Below, one piece after another: positions 18,727 to 28,488 of a stretch of 64,000 bases of DNA (positions are counted from its first letter, which is position 1; every line of letters begins with the position of its first letter). Origin of the DNA: Mycolicibacterium sp. P1-5 (GTDB taxonomy: Bacteria; Actinomycetota; Actinomycetes; Mycobacteriales; Mycobacteriaceae). The notes under the pieces were generated by a model. That model was not told the origin of the DNA. It saw only the letters and a program-made list of their open reading frames with translations, and did no database searches. Location: assembly GCF_008329565.1 (NCBI RefSeq), contig NZ_NPKT01000007.1:62001-126000 (forward strand). Direction: 5' to 3'. The position numbers were made by a program, and so were the translations under genes.

Positions 18727-19344
18727 TCAGCCGACGTTGCGGGCCAGCCAGTCGCGCAACGGCGCCCCGGCCCGCAAGGTGGCCACCACCCGGTCCTTGG
18801 CCTTCGCGGTACCCAGCCAGGCGCCGACCGGCCAGGTCTTCATCATCGCGATGCCCTTGTAGCGCAGCAGCTCGATGCGCGGATGATCCTTCGGGTAACC
18901 CCTCGGCGCAGTCTTGAGAACGTCGTGCGCCATCGTGTCGTAGCCGCCCTGGCGCAGCACGTCGACGATCGCGACGAGCTCGGCGCCGGACCTCTCGGCG
19001 TCGACCGCCGCCCGGTACCGGGCCAGTGCCGCGGCGTCGGGCATGTACAGACCGCTGCCCACGGACAAACCGTCGGCCGAGAACGAGACGTAGCCGGAGC
19101 CGAGCCGTGCCGCGCAGTTGGTTTTGTAGGGCGCCTTGTCGGCACTGAACCGGACATCGCGATGGGGCCGGAACAGCTTGCCGTCACCGAACTCCTCGGC
19201 CAGCTCGGCGACCAGCTCCTCCATCGGCGTCTTCACCTGACGGTCGTAGACCGCGCGATGCCGCGTCCAGTAAACCTTGGAGTTGTCGGCCTCCAGGCCC
19301 TCGTAGAACTCCACCGCCTCGATCGGCCAGCCCCGGAACGCCAT
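18727..19344 (-). CDS. DUF2461 domain protein
   Basis: DUF2461 family protein of 205 residues (TIGR02453 type), soluble, function unknown. Typical features: an N-terminal FRGWPIEAVEFYEGLEADNS segment, then RFSADKAPYKTN and the aromatic GSGLYMP region. ATG 19344 is the family start; GTG 19362 is an in-frame alternative that would overlap the 5' region of the divergent cupin gene. It lies 48 bp upstream of purM on the same strand. Confidence 0.9.
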   Translation of the reverse strand: MAFRGWPIEAVEFYEGLEADNSKVYWTRHRAVYDRQVKTPMEELVAELAEEFGDGKLFRPHRDVRFSADKAPYKTNCAARLGSGYVSFSADGLSVGSGLYMPDAAALARYRAAVDAERSGAELVAIVDVLRQGGYDTMAHDVLKTAPRGYPKDHPRIELLRYKGIAMMKTWPVGAWLGTAKAKDRVVATLRAGAPLRDWLARNVG

Positions 19345-19373
19345 TCCGACATTGTGTGACACTCTGGTCCTCC

Positions 19374-19808
19374 ATGAAACCGGTCCAGTGGTTCCCCGTG
19401 GCAGTGACCGTCGCATTGGCCGGCGCGATGTTGACTCCGGCCTCGGCCGCGGCGACGCCCAGCGCGGGCATCGAGGCCGACACGTTGGTGCAGTCCACCC
19501 TGGGCGGCAAGGACTACGTGACCCGGGAGCTCACCGTCGCCCCGGGCGGAACGACCGGCTGGCACTACCACCCCGGCCAGGTGTTCGGCGTCATCAAGCA
19601 GGGCACGTTGACCCACTACAAGGGCGACTGCTCGATCGACGGCGTGTACAACGCCGGTGATCCCATCAGCGAGGGCAGCGGCGACGGCTACATCCACGAG
19701 GGCCGAAACCTCGGACCGGTCCCCCTGGTGATGACGGTGCTCTACATCAAGCCGGCAGGCAGCCCGCTGGCAGTCGACGCGCCGAATCCGGGTTGCCCAT
19801 TCGAATAA
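19374..19808 (+). CDS. Secreted cupin-domain protein
   Basis: 144-residue exported protein: signal peptide (about 1-29, PASAAA) and a single cupin beta-barrel with the metal-site motif GWHYHPGQVF (two His) and GTLTHYKG. Likely binds a metal ion outside the membrane; the substrate is unknown. ATG 19374 gives a good signal peptide; GTG 19356 would add six residues. Its 5' end is 29 bp from that of the DUF2461 gene, so they share a divergent promoter region. Confidence 0.88.
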   Translation: MKPVQWFPVAVTVALAGAMLTPASAAATPSAGIEADTLVQSTLGGKDYVTRELTVAPGGTTGWHYHPGQVFGVIKQGTLTHYKGDCSIDGVYNAGDPISEGSGDGYIHEGRNLGPVPLVMTVLYIKPAGSPLAVDAPNPGCPFE

Positions 19809-19865
19809 GTGGCAATCCAACCGCTCGTCGGCTCCGAATCACGGATACCGACGAACGGAGGATCC

Positions 19866-21188
19866 ATGGCGGCGCAGCAAACCCGATGCTTGGTGACCGG
19901 TGCCACCGGTTATATCGGCGGCCGTCTGGTGCCGCGTCTGCTGGAGGACGGTTTCGCGGTGCGTGCGTTGGCGCGAACACCGGACAAGCTCGCCGGCGTC
20001 CCGTGGCGCGACAAGGTCGAGATCGCGCGCGGGGACCTCACCGACGCCCACTCGCTCGCCGAGGCCTTCACCGATGTCGATGTCGTCTACTACCTGGTGC
20101 ACTCGATGGGGACATCGGCGGACTTCGCCGCCGACGAACGCCGCGCGGCCCAGAACGTCGTCACTGCCGCCCGCGAGGCCGGCGTCCGGCGGATCGTCTA
20201 CCTCAGCGGCCTGCACCCCGAAGGTGCTGAGCTGTCAACGCATCTCACCTCCCGCGCAGGAGTCGGTCAAATCCTCATCGCCTCAGGCATCGAGACCGTG
20301 GTGCTGCAGGCCGGGGTGGTGGTGGGCTCGGGCTCGGCCTCTTTCGAGATGATCCGTCACCTCACCGACCGGTTGCCGGTGATGACGACGCCGAAATGGG
20401 TGCACAACAAGATCCAGCCGATCGCGATCCGCGATGTGCTGCACTATCTCGCCGCCGCAGCCAACGCGGAGGTGCCGTCATCGCGCGCCTGGGACATCGG
20501 CGGTCCCGACGTCCTCGAGTACGGCGACATGATGCAGATTTACGCCGAGGTCGCGGGGCTTCACCCGCGACGCATAGTGGTGCTGCCGGTGCTGACCCCG
20601 CGGATCGCCGCCTTGTGGGTGGGGCTGGTGACGCCTATCCCGTCGGGGCTGGCCCGTCCGCTGGTCGAATCGCTGCATTGCGATGCCGTCATGGGTAACC
20701 ACAACATCGACACCATCATCGACCCGCCGCCCGCCGGTCTCACCCCCTACCGGCGGGCGGTCTCACTTGCACTGGCCCGCATCGCCAGCGGCGAGGTGGA
20801 GACCCGGTGGGACACCGGAACCGCCGCGCCGCTGCCCAGCGACCCGGACTGGGCCGGCGCCATCGTCTACACCGACACTCGGTCGCGACGCACAGCAGCC
20901 AGCCCACAGCGACTCTGGGAAGCCGTCGAGCACAGTGTCCCGGAGCGCTGGTCGGTCGAGAGCCGCGACGAAGGGGCGTTGCTGCGGCTGCGGTCGGAGG
21001 GCCGCAGCCCGGGTGCGCGGTGGTTGGAGATGCGGGTGGCTCCCGAGCGGGGTGGCAGCCGGTATGAACAGCGCGCGATCTTCTACCCGCGTGGGCTGCT
21101 GGGCCGGCTGTACTGGTTCGTCGGGCGGCCGCTGCACGCGATGACGCTGGGGGCGCAGCTGCGCAAGGTCACCGAGACAGCCAGGTGA
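19866..21188 (+). CDS. Atypical SDR NAD(P)-binding protein with DUF2867
   Basis: 440 residues: an N-terminal Rossmann domain of the atypical/extended SDR type (GATGYIGGRL at 11-20; LSGLHPEG near 118) and a C-terminal DUF2867 domain (about 300-440; GRLYWFVGRPLH near the end). Such proteins are predicted oxidoreductases or NAD(P)-sensing proteins; no substrate can be named. ATG 19866 has GGAGG 5 nt upstream. It converges with purF, ending 3 bp before the purF stop. Confidence 0.9.
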   Translation: MAAQQTRCLVTGATGYIGGRLVPRLLEDGFAVRALARTPDKLAGVPWRDKVEIARGDLTDAHSLAEAFTDVDVVYYLVHSMGTSADFAADERRAAQNVVTAAREAGVRRIVYLSGLHPEGAELSTHLTSRAGVGQILIASGIETVVLQAGVVVGSGSASFEMIRHLTDRLPVMTTPKWVHNKIQPIAIRDVLHYLAAAANAEVPSSRAWDIGGPDVLEYGDMMQIYAEVAGLHPRRIVVLPVLTPRIAALWVGLVTPIPSGLARPLVESLHCDAVMGNHNIDTIIDPPPAGLTPYRRAVSLALARIASGEVETRWDTGTAAPLPSDPDWAGAIVYTDTRSRRTAASPQRLWEAVEHSVPERWSVESRDEGALLRLRSEGRSPGARWLEMRVAPERGGSRYEQRAIFYPRGLLGRLYWFVGRPLHAMTLGAQLRKVTETAR

Positions 21189-21191
21189 GTG

Positions 21192-22721
21192 TCAGGGCCG
21201 ACTGAGCGCCGAAACGTTGTCGTTGTCGGACGAAACCGGCTGAATCGGAAGGCCGGTGCGGGCGGCCGTGGCCAGCATGTGCTCGACGACGTTCTTGCCC
21301 AACGCGTGCTCGCCGGGCAGCTCGATCGGGTAGTTGCCGTCAAAGCAGGCGCAGCACAACCGGGTCGGCGGCTGTTCGGTCGCCGCGATCATCCCTTGCT
21401 GGGAGATGTAGACCAGCGAGTCGGCGCCGATCGCGTGACGCACCGCCTCGAGCATCTCGCCTTCGTCGTCCACCGCGTTGGCGATGAGTTCGGCGGGCGT
21501 GGCGAAGTCGATGCCGTAGAAACACGGCCACTTCACCGGCGGTGAGGCGATCCGCACGTGCACCTCGACGGCACCGGCCTCACGCAGCATCCGGATCAGG
21601 GCACGTTGGGTGTTGCCGCGCACGATCGAGTCATCGACGACGACCAGCCGCTTGCCGCGGATCACCTCTTTGAGCGGGTTGAGCTTGAGCCGGATGCCGA
21701 GCTGGCGGATGGTCTGCGACGGCTGGATGAAGGTGCGCCCCACGTAGGCGTTCTTCATCAGGCCCTGGCCGAAGGGGATGCCGGAGCCTTGGGCATAGCC
21801 GACCGCAGCGGGCGTCCCGGACTCGGGGACGCCGATGACCAGGTCGGCCTCGACGGGCTTCTCGGCCGCCAGGCGACGGCCGATCTCGACGCGGGTGGCG
21901 TGCACCGACCGACCGCCGATGATGCTGTCGGGGCGGGCCAGGTACACGTACTCGAAGATGCAGCCCTTGGGCGTCGGGTTGGCGAACCGGGTGGAGCGCA
22001 CACCGTCGGCGTCGATGGCCAGCAGCTCACCGGGCTCGATGTCGCGGACGAAGGAGGCGCCGACGATGTCGAGGGCCGCGGTTTCCGAGGCCACCACCCA
22101 GCCGCGGTCGAGCCGGCCCAGGGACAGCGGGCGCACACCGTACGGGTCGCGGGCGGCATACAGCGTGTTCTCGTCCATGAAGGTCAGGCAGAACGCGCCG
22201 CGCACGCTGGGAAGCAACTCCAGCGCCGCCTGCTCGATACTGGAGTCCGCCGCGCCGTGCGCGAGTAGGGCACCGAGGATGTCAGAGTCGGTGGTCGCCG
22301 CACCCGGCATGTTGGGGTTGATCAGCCTGGCTTCACGAGCCCGCGTGGCCAGTTCGGCGGTGTTGACGAGATTTCCGTTGTGGCCCAGAGCGATTCCGGT
22401 GCCTGCGGCGGTGTTGCGGAACACCGGCTGAGCGTTTTCCCAGGTCGTGGACCCGGTGGTGGAATACCTGCAGTGGCCGATGGCGACGTGGCCCTCCATG
22501 GCGGCCAGCGTCTGCTCGTCGAACACCTGGCTGACCAGACCCAAGTCTTTGAAGACCAGCACCTGCGACCCGTCGGCGACGGCGATGCCCGCGGCCTCCT
22601 GCCCCCTGTGCTGCAGGGCGTACAAACCGTAATAAGTGAGTTTCGCTACATCTTCGCCCGGAGCCCATACGCCGAAGACGCCGCACTCTTCCCGAGGGTC
22701 GTTCTCCACTTGGTCGGTCAC
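21192..22721 (-). CDS. purF: Amidophosphoribosyltransferase PurF
   Basis: First committed enzyme of purine synthesis: makes phosphoribosylamine from PRPP and glutamine. It has 509 residues with a short 12-residue propeptide before the Ntn nucleophile Cys13 (REECGVFG), HRGQEAAG, GHNGNLVN, and the PRPP loop VVDDSIVRGNT. Four cysteines typical of the Fe-S-containing PurF class appear (GCIFEY, WPCFYG, RLCCACFDG). GTG 22721 has GGGAG about 11 nt upstream. It lies 92 bp after the sterol-carrier-like gene. Confidence 0.98.
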   Translation of the reverse strand: MTDQVENDPREECGVFGVWAPGEDVAKLTYYGLYALQHRGQEAAGIAVADGSQVLVFKDLGLVSQVFDEQTLAAMEGHVAIGHCRYSTTGSTTWENAQPVFRNTAAGTGIALGHNGNLVNTAELATRAREARLINPNMPGAATTDSDILGALLAHGAADSSIEQAALELLPSVRGAFCLTFMDENTLYAARDPYGVRPLSLGRLDRGWVVASETAALDIVGASFVRDIEPGELLAIDADGVRSTRFANPTPKGCIFEYVYLARPDSIIGGRSVHATRVEIGRRLAAEKPVEADLVIGVPESGTPAAVGYAQGSGIPFGQGLMKNAYVGRTFIQPSQTIRQLGIRLKLNPLKEVIRGKRLVVVDDSIVRGNTQRALIRMLREAGAVEVHVRIASPPVKWPCFYGIDFATPAELIANAVDDEGEMLEAVRHAIGADSLVYISQQGMIAATEQPPTRLCCACFDGNYPIELPGEHALGKNVVEHMLATAARTGLPIQPVSSDNDNVSALSRP

Positions 22722-22813
22722 AATATCGGCTGCTCCCTGGCGCAGGTTGGTGACGTAAGCCAGTTTACGGGCATCGGCGGGAAACGCGGAATTGAACGCC
22801 GAGTGTCGGGGGC

Positions 22814-23206
22814 TCAGTCGGCGAGTGACACGACGGGGAGCCAGCTCGCCACCTCCCCGGCCCGCGACCCGGACAACCGCAGCGCGCCGCCGCGGGACGC
22901 CTCGTCGACGTCGAGCAGCCCCGTCGCGAGCCGCAACCAGGTCCGGGGGTCGGTCTCCACCACGTTGGGCGGCGTGCCGCGGGTGTGGCGGGGCCCGGAG
23001 ATGCATTGCACCGCAACGAAAGGTGGTACCCGCAGCTCCACGCTGGCACCCGGTGCCAGCGCGGCGAGGGTACGGGCGGTCAGTCGCACCGCCGTCGCGA
23101 TCTCCGGGCGGTCGGGAGTCGCTGCGGTCTCGTCGCGAAGCCAGGTCACCACGGCGCGCACGGCGGCGACCGTCGCTTCGGGGTCGGCATTGCTGCGAGC
23201 GTCCAT
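22814..23206 (-). CDS. Sterol-carrier-like small protein
   Basis: 130-residue protein matching the mycobacterial family next to purF (M. tuberculosis Rv0807; often annotated as a sterol carrier family protein). The conserved core is VELRVPPFVAVQCISGPRHT and RGTPPNVVETDPRTWL. Soluble; a lipid-binding role is inferred from the annotation tradition only. ATG 23206 has TAGGCT 7 nt upstream on its strand, so it is probably leaderless. A perfect palindrome lies over its promoter. Upstream of purF in the same direction. Confidence 0.88.
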   Translation of the reverse strand: MDARSNADPEATVAAVRAVVTWLRDETAATPDRPEIATAVRLTARTLAALAPGASVELRVPPFVAVQCISGPRHTRGTPPNVVETDPRTWLRLATGLLDVDEASRGGALRLSGSRAGEVASWLPVVSLAD

Positions 23207-23213
23207 GAATTCG

Positions 23214-23219
23214 AGCCTA
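23214..23219 (-). promoter_or_regulatory. -10 box for sterol-carrier-like gene
   Basis: Minus-strand TAGGCT, 7 nt before ATG 23206; its first base coincides with the edge of the palindrome at 23219. Confidence 0.55.
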
Positions 23220-23244
23220 ACTTCGGTTGACGTCAACCGAAGTT
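23219..23244. promoter_or_regulatory. Perfect 26-bp palindrome (operator candidate)
   Basis: Uninterrupted 26-bp palindrome with centre TTGACGTCAA between two divergent genes. It spans the upstream promoter elements of both (a TTGACG at 23227 on the plus strand, and the edge of the minus-strand -10). Best read as the binding site of a dimeric repressor; the protein is unknown. Confidence 0.75.
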
Positions 23245-23251
23245 GAGGTCC

Positions 23252-23257
23252 TACGTT
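23252..23257 (+). promoter_or_regulatory. -10 box for PPOX/F420 gene
   Basis: TACGTT, 6 nt before ATG 23264; TTGACG (23227-23232), part of the palindrome, is 19 bp upstream as a possible -35. Confidence 0.6.
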
Positions 23258-23263
23258 GACTTC

Positions 23264-23674
23264 ATGGCTTTCAAACCGCACGAAATCGAGTACCTGGAGT
23301 CGGCGGACCTGGGCAGGCTGGCCACCATCCAGCCGAACGGCACGCTGCAGAACAGTCCCGTCGGTTTCTCCTACAACGATGAGCTCGGCACCGTCGACAT
23401 CGTCGGCTACAACATGGCCAAAAGCCGCAAGTTCCGCAATCTGACCAGCAACAACACCGTCGCCTTCGTGGTCGACGACATCGCCTCGCGCAACCCGTGG
23501 CGGGTGCGTTGTCTGGAGATCCGCGGCACGGCCGAGCAGGCCGAGGCGCCCGATGGCGGCGCCATCATCCGCATCACACCCAAGCGGATCATCAGCTTCG
23601 GCATCGACGACACCGAGACCGAGCCCCACAAACTGGTGCCTGACAGCCGCGACGTGCCGACGACGGCGAGCTAA
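23264..23674 (+). CDS. PPOX-class split-barrel flavin/F420 protein
   Basis: 136-residue split beta-barrel protein of the pyridoxamine-5'-phosphate-oxidase-like group; many mycobacterial members use coenzyme F420. Seen: LGRLATIQPNGTLQNSPVGFSYN, then the cofactor-binding stretch YNMAKSRKFRNLTSN and VVDDIAS. The substrate is unknown. It is a leaderless start behind the palindrome at 23219-23244. Its stop overlaps the stop of the convergent CPBP gene. Confidence 0.88.
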   Translation: MAFKPHEIEYLESADLGRLATIQPNGTLQNSPVGFSYNDELGTVDIVGYNMAKSRKFRNLTSNNTVAFVVDDIASRNPWRVRCLEIRGTAEQAEAPDGGAIIRITPKRIISFGIDDTETEPHKLVPDSRDVPTTAS

Positions 23675-24222
23675 CCGCGCTGTACCACCATCGCGGCCAC
23701 CGCGGCGGACTCGTTGAACGCCAAGTGCGCCAGCACCGGGGCCAGCATGCTCCCCGACCGCTTGGCGAGCCAGCCGAATACCCATCCGGCCACGCCGGTC
23801 ACCAACACGGTGCCCAGCACCGGATCGCCCACCCTCCTGGCATCGGGGACATGCCAGAGCCCGAAGGCGGACGCCTGCACCAGGGGGCCGATGCTCGGCC
23901 CGAGCGCACGCACCGCGACGGTCTGCAGCGCGCCCCGAAAGAGCATCTCTTCGGTCCAGGCCGTGGCGACCGGAATCTCCAGCGCCAGCCAGCGGACCGG
24001 ATCCGCTGGTACCCGACGGTCGTTCATCCCGGTACGGACCCGGGGCACCGCTGCTGTCAACGCCGCGAGGCCGGTGGCCGCCACCCCGGCCGCCACGGCA
24101 CCGGTCCGCAGCCCCGACCACAACTGCGGCGGCCGCAAGCCCAGCGGCGCCCCGACGGCGGCCGCCACCGCGGTGCTGACGATCGCGCGCACGGCAGGCG
24201 AGCCAGAATCCTTGGTGATCAT
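23671..24222 (-). CDS. CPBP-family intramembrane metalloprotease
   Basis: 183-residue membrane protein of the CPBP (CAAX protease/bacteriocin-processing) family. Catalytic motifs: EEMLFRG (Glu-Glu, Arg) near residue 91, FGLWH near 120 and HLAFNESA near 166. Several hydrophobic helices. Substrates are unknown. The start overlaps the hydrolase stop by 4 nt (ATGA), so it is in the purL-hydrolase-CPBP transcript. Confidence 0.92.
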   Translation of the reverse strand: MITKDSGSPAVRAIVSTAVAAAVGAPLGLRPPQLWSGLRTGAVAAGVAATGLAALTAAVPRVRTGMNDRRVPADPVRWLALEIPVATAWTEEMLFRGALQTVAVRALGPSIGPLVQASAFGLWHVPDARRVGDPVLGTVLVTGVAGWVFGWLAKRSGSMLAPVLAHLAFNESAAVAAMVVQRG

Positions 24223-26003
24223 TGGAATTCGGGCCCGCCCTCGGCGACGAGCTTTTCCAGCGAACGCCGGATCCGTTCGGTGTCGGCGGGCGTCCAGCCG
24301 TTGGGGGCCGCGACCGCGACCCAGCCGTCAAGCGGGCTGTTGCCGTAGCTGTGGCCATGCCCGGTGGGCGACGCCTGCGCGCTGGTGACGTTGCCCGCCA
24401 TGTCCGCGCTGACCTGCCAGAACGTGACGATCGGATACCAGCGCATGGCGGGGCTGCGGTCGAAGCCCGGGCGTTCTTTGAGCCAGTCCGGCTGGTCGAA
24501 CAGCAGTTTCGGCGACCACCACACCACCGGGTCCGACGGGTGCTGAAGGAAGATCACCCGAGTGCCCTTCCACGGCGGGGACGCCGCAACCCCGCTGATC
24601 TCGCCTGGGTCGGCCGCCTGTGCGAACCGCACAGTGCGTCCACCGTCGTAGCGCGGTTGATACTCCGGGGTCCCGGGATCGCGTCGCACCGTCAACGCCT
24701 TCCACAGCGTGCTGGCGTTCGGCGGCCCGACCCAAAGCACCGACGAGAACCCTTTGTCGACGACATCTGGCAGGTATCCGAACGCGCCCTGGCCGGCCAG
24801 TGAGCCCAGGCTTTCGCCATAGAGCATCAGCTTGGGTCGGCCGGACTCCGGCCACTGCAGCCACCGGCGCTGAATACCGGTGATCATCGCCCGGCCCGCC
24901 TCGACCGACTTGTCCCTATCTGCCAGAAACGAGATCCAGCTCGGCAGATACGAGTACTGCATGGCCACCAAAGCGGTGTCGCCGTTGTACATCGACTCGA
25001 TCGCGCGGGCCGCCACCGGGTCGACCCAGCCGGTGCCGGTGGTGGGAATGATCACCAGGATCCGTCGCTCATACGCCTTGGTGCGCTGGAGCTCGGAGAG
25101 CAGCGCGGCCACCCGGCCCTCCGTGGTGCCGGCGGTCTGCAGGCCGGCGTAGATCCGGATCGGCTCCTTGGCGGGGCGCCCGTTGAGCTCGGCTAGTTCA
25201 GCTGCGTGCGGACCCGTGCCCACGAAGTTGCGGCCCTGAAATCCCAAGGTGTCCCACGACACGAATGATGCTGCGCTGCCGGACCTTTCGGGCTGGATGG
25301 GTTGTTCGACACCGGGGCGGGTGGTGTCGTTCTCGGGTTGGAAGATCGCACTGGCACCGGCAATGAAGCCGCGGTAGAGCACACCGTTGACGAGGGTGAT
25401 GATCAGCACCACGACGATCCCAGTCCCGATGAACATCGCGACCTCGTCGTTGATGTGCCAGCGCCGGATCATCACCCGGGCGAGGAATTTGATGGCATCT
25501 TTGATCACCCGCGCCACGCCGACCAGTAGCGCGCCGGCGACCAGCGCGACCGCCAGCGTGCGGAGGTAGACCGTCGTGGACGGCCCCTCGATGCCCATGA
25601 CGTCCGCGATCTGGCGCTGCCAGGCGGCTCCGGGTAGGAGCATCAAAACGCTGGCGCCGATGGACAGCACCACCGTCAGCGCTTTCACTGCGTACTGAAC
25701 CCGCAGGCTCGGTGGCCACCACGGTCGGTGGTGGAGGAACAGCCGGCGCACCACCCTGGCGACCAACACCCCGATGCCGTAGCCGATCGCCGCGTTGATC
25801 CCGCCGATCACGCCCCCCAGCGCCCAGTCGCGCGGCATCAGCGACGGGGTCAGCGACAGGCAGAAGAAGAACGCGCCGAACGCCACCCCGACGAAGTCCA
25901 GCCGGAGCAGGCTCCACGCCCATTCGATGAACGACTCCCGGCGGCGCTGCGACGCGGGCGGGGCCTGGGCCTCACCGGTGACGTCGTCGACCGCGCTGGT
26001 CAT
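24219..26003 (-). CDS. Membrane alpha/beta-hydrolase (Abhydrolase_9 family)
   Basis: 594-residue protein: five N-terminal membrane helices (about 35-215, Abhydrolase_9_N) and a C-terminal alpha/beta-hydrolase domain with nucleophile Ser398 in YGESLGS and a likely catalytic His near HGHSYGN. A predicted membrane-bound esterase or lipase; no substrate can be assigned. ATG 26003 overlaps the purL stop by 4 nt, and the CPBP gene follows with another 4-nt overlap. Confidence 0.92.
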   Translation of the reverse strand: MTSAVDDVTGEAQAPPASQRRRESFIEWAWSLLRLDFVGVAFGAFFFCLSLTPSLMPRDWALGGVIGGINAAIGYGIGVLVARVVRRLFLHHRPWWPPSLRVQYAVKALTVVLSIGASVLMLLPGAAWQRQIADVMGIEGPSTTVYLRTLAVALVAGALLVGVARVIKDAIKFLARVMIRRWHINDEVAMFIGTGIVVVLIITLVNGVLYRGFIAGASAIFQPENDTTRPGVEQPIQPERSGSAASFVSWDTLGFQGRNFVGTGPHAAELAELNGRPAKEPIRIYAGLQTAGTTEGRVAALLSELQRTKAYERRILVIIPTTGTGWVDPVAARAIESMYNGDTALVAMQYSYLPSWISFLADRDKSVEAGRAMITGIQRRWLQWPESGRPKLMLYGESLGSLAGQGAFGYLPDVVDKGFSSVLWVGPPNASTLWKALTVRRDPGTPEYQPRYDGGRTVRFAQAADPGEISGVAASPPWKGTRVIFLQHPSDPVVWWSPKLLFDQPDWLKERPGFDRSPAMRWYPIVTFWQVSADMAGNVTSAQASPTGHGHSYGNSPLDGWVAVAAPNGWTPADTERIRRSLEKLVAEGGPEFQ

Positions 26004-28294
26004 CCGAAGAGCCCGGGCAGCACTTTCTCAGAAGTCGCGCGCAGCTCTTGCAATGTCACGGTGAACAAGCCCTGCACCTCAACGGATTCCGAACCGGGAT
26101 CGGAGACCCCGATCCGCGTAGCCGGCAGCCCACGGGCTTCGCACATCGACACGAAGCGACTCTCCTCGGTTCGCGGCACCGCAACCATCGCGCGGCCGGC
26201 GGACTCGGAGAACAGCGTGACGAACGGGTCGGTCTGTTCGGGAAGCACAAGGCGGCAGCCCGTTTCACCGGCCAGCGCCGCCTCGACCACTGCCTGCATG
26301 AGGCCGCCTTCGCTGAGGTCGTGGGCGGCCGAGGCCAGGCCATCGCGCGACGCCGCCGCCAGCACCTCGGCCAGCAGCTTCTCCCGCTCCAGGTCGACCT
26401 GAGGGGGCACTCCGCCGAGATGGTCACCGGTCACCTGCGCCCAGATGGAACCGTCGAATTCGTCGCGGGTATCACCGAGCAGGAACAGGGTCTCGCCCGG
26501 TTCGTTGCCCAACCCGGTGGGCAACCGACGCGTCACGTCGTCGATGACGCCGAGCACGCCCACCACGGGGGTCGGCAGGATAGGCGTCGCTCCGGTCTGG
26601 TTGTAGAAGCTGACGTTGCCGCCGGTCACCGGAATGCCAAGCGCTGCACAACCATCGGCCAATCCACGGACAGCCTGCGAGAACTGCCACATCACACCCG
26701 GATCTTCGGGTGAGCCGAAGTTGAGGCAGTTGGTCACCGCGATCGGCGTCGCCCCGGTGACCGCGACGTTGCGGTAGGCCTCGGCCAGCGCCAGTTGCGC
26801 ACCGGCGTAGGGGTCGAGCTGGGTGTAGCGTCCCGAGGCGTCGGTGGACACCGCGATCCCGCGCCCGGTGGCTTCGTCGATGCGCAGCACGCCGCCGTCG
26901 GCATATTCGGCCAGCACGGTGTTGCCGCGTACATAGCGGTCGTACTGCTCGGTGATGAACGCCCGGCTGCACAGATGCGGACTGCCAACCAACGCAAGCA
27001 GAGTCGCGCGCAATTCGTCACCGGTCCGCGGCCGGGGCAGCGTGGCCGAGGTGTCGGCGATCAGGGCGTCCTGGCTGTCGGGCCGCTGCACCGGGCGCTC
27101 GTAAACGGGACCCTCGTGGGCGACGGTGCGCGGCGGCACGTCGACGACAGTCTCGCCGTTCCAGGTGATCTGCAGCCGGTCTCCGTCGGTGACCTCGCCG
27201 ATAACGGTGGCCAGCACCTCCCACTTGCGGCACACCGCCATGAACGCATCGACATTCTCCGGGGTGACCACCGCGCACATGCGCTCCTGCGACTCGCTGG
27301 AGAGCACCTCGGCCGGGGTCATATCCTTGGCCCGCAGCGGCACCTGGTCCAGCTCGATGCGCATACCGCCGTCGCCTGCCGAGGCCAATTCTGATGTGGC
27401 GCAGGATAATCCGGCTCCACCGAGGTCCTGGATACCGACCACCAGGCCGGCAGCGTACAGCTCGAGACAACACTCGATGAGCACCTTCTCGGTGAACGGG
27501 TCACCGACCTGAACGCTTGGCAGCTTCTTGCGCCCCGCCCCGGACTCGTCGCCGGAGAACGTGTCCGACGCCAGCACCGACACCCCGCCGATGCCGTCAA
27601 GGCCGGTGCGGGCGCCGAACAGGATGATTTTGTTTCCGGTGCCGGAGGCGAACGCCAGGTGCAGGTCCTCCTTGCGCAGCACCCCGACGCACAGGGCATT
27701 GACCAGAGGATTGCCGGCGTAGGACGGGTCGAACACCGTCTCGCCGCCGATGTTGGGCAGGCCCAGCGAGTTGCCGTAGCCGCCGATGCCGCGGACCACT
27801 CCGTCGAGCACCCGGCGCGTGTCGGGGGCGTCAGCAGCACCGAAACGCAGCTGGTCCATCACGGCGACCGGACGCGCGCCCATCGCCATGATGTCGCGCA
27901 CGATCCCGCCGACACCGGTGGCGGCACCCTGATAGGGCTCCACGTACGACGGGTGGTTGTGTGACTCGACCTTGAACGTGACCGCCCAGCCGTCGCCGAT
28001 GTCGACCACGCCCGCGTTCTCGCCGATGCCTGCCAGCATCGACTGCCGCATGGCCTCAGTGGTGGTCTCACCGAAATACCGCAGGTGCACCTTGGACGAC
28101 TTGTACGAGCAGTGTTCACTCCACATCACCGAGTACATCGCGAGCTCGGCGTCGGTGGGCCTGCGGCCGAGGATCTCCCGGATCCGCTGATATTCGTCGT
28201 CTTTGAGACCGAGTTCGCGGTACGGCTGCGGGTGCTCGGGGGTGGTTGACGCGTGGTCGACGGTGTCGACTGCTCCAGTGAGCCCAGATGTCAC
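26000..28294 (-). CDS. purL: Phosphoribosylformylglycinamidine synthase PurL (small type)
   Basis: Synthetase subunit of FGAM synthase (purine step 4), which works with PurQ (glutaminase) and PurS. At 764 residues it is the small PurL type lacking the fused glutaminase, in line with separate purQ and purS at 32.7-33.7 kb. Seen: [32 protein letters not shown] and the second AIRS-like half ([11 protein letters not shown]). GTG 28294 lies 7 nt after TAGACT on its strand, so it is leaderless. A small membrane ORF may overlap its start upstream. Confidence 0.98.
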   Translation of the reverse strand: MTSGLTGAVDTVDHASTTPEHPQPYRELGLKDDEYQRIREILGRRPTDAELAMYSVMWSEHCSYKSSKVHLRYFGETTTEAMRQSMLAGIGENAGVVDIGDGWAVTFKVESHNHPSYVEPYQGAATGVGGIVRDIMAMGARPVAVMDQLRFGAADAPDTRRVLDGVVRGIGGYGNSLGLPNIGGETVFDPSYAGNPLVNALCVGVLRKEDLHLAFASGTGNKIILFGARTGLDGIGGVSVLASDTFSGDESGAGRKKLPSVQVGDPFTEKVLIECCLELYAAGLVVGIQDLGGAGLSCATSELASAGDGGMRIELDQVPLRAKDMTPAEVLSSESQERMCAVVTPENVDAFMAVCRKWEVLATVIGEVTDGDRLQITWNGETVVDVPPRTVAHEGPVYERPVQRPDSQDALIADTSATLPRPRTGDELRATLLALVGSPHLCSRAFITEQYDRYVRGNTVLAEYADGGVLRIDEATGRGIAVSTDASGRYTQLDPYAGAQLALAEAYRNVAVTGATPIAVTNCLNFGSPEDPGVMWQFSQAVRGLADGCAALGIPVTGGNVSFYNQTGATPILPTPVVGVLGVIDDVTRRLPTGLGNEPGETLFLLGDTRDEFDGSIWAQVTGDHLGGVPPQVDLEREKLLAEVLAAASRDGLASAAHDLSEGGLMQAVVEAALAGETGCRLVLPEQTDPFVTLFSESAGRAMVAVPRTEESRFVSMCEARGLPATRIGVSDPGSESVEVQGLFTVTLQELRATSEKVLPGLFG

Positions 28295-28488
28295 GCCGAA
28301 CAGTCTAGTGGCGCAGCTGCGGGCTGCCGTGCCGTCACGCCGCGCAGCGGGTGAAGAGGGCCGTGGCCTGCGCCGCTGCTCAACACCACCAGCACCATGA
28401 TCAACAGCACCACCACCCCGACCAGCACGAGGGTGCCCCACGATGCCGGCGTTCCGGCTGAGGCCCGCTCGGCGATGAGGGCTCCCAA
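28291..28488 (-). CDS. Possible 65-residue membrane peptide upstream of purL
   Basis: ORF of 65 codons from TTG 28488 (no better start, no clear ribosome site) ending in a 4-nt overlap with the purL GTG. It encodes one strong hydrophobic segment ([17 protein letters not shown]) flanked by polar ends. For: the overlap with purL and the membrane-helix pattern. Against: weak start, low-complexity DNA, and the purL promoter lying inside it. This is the only gene candidate in the 379-bp gap 28295-28673. Confidence 0.3.
   Translation of the reverse strand: MGALIAERASAGTPASWGTLVLVGVVVLLIMVLVVLSSGAGHGPLHPLRGVTARQPAAAPLDCSA
28302..28307 (-). promoter_or_regulatory. -10 box for leaderless purL
   Basis: Minus-strand TAGACT, 7 nt before GTG 28294. 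Confidence 0.6.

Noticed and set aside
22814..24358. A 514-codon minus-strand frame running from the sterol-carrier-like gene to 24358
   Set aside because: Only the last 130 codons match a known family; the rest is antisense to the PPOX gene and out of frame over the CPBP gene, and a leaderless start at 23206 explains the real gene.
23671..26003. CPBP protease and membrane hydrolase as a bacteriocin-processing system
   Set aside because: No precursor peptide or transporter gene is nearby, and both genes are coupled to purL in a housekeeping setting.
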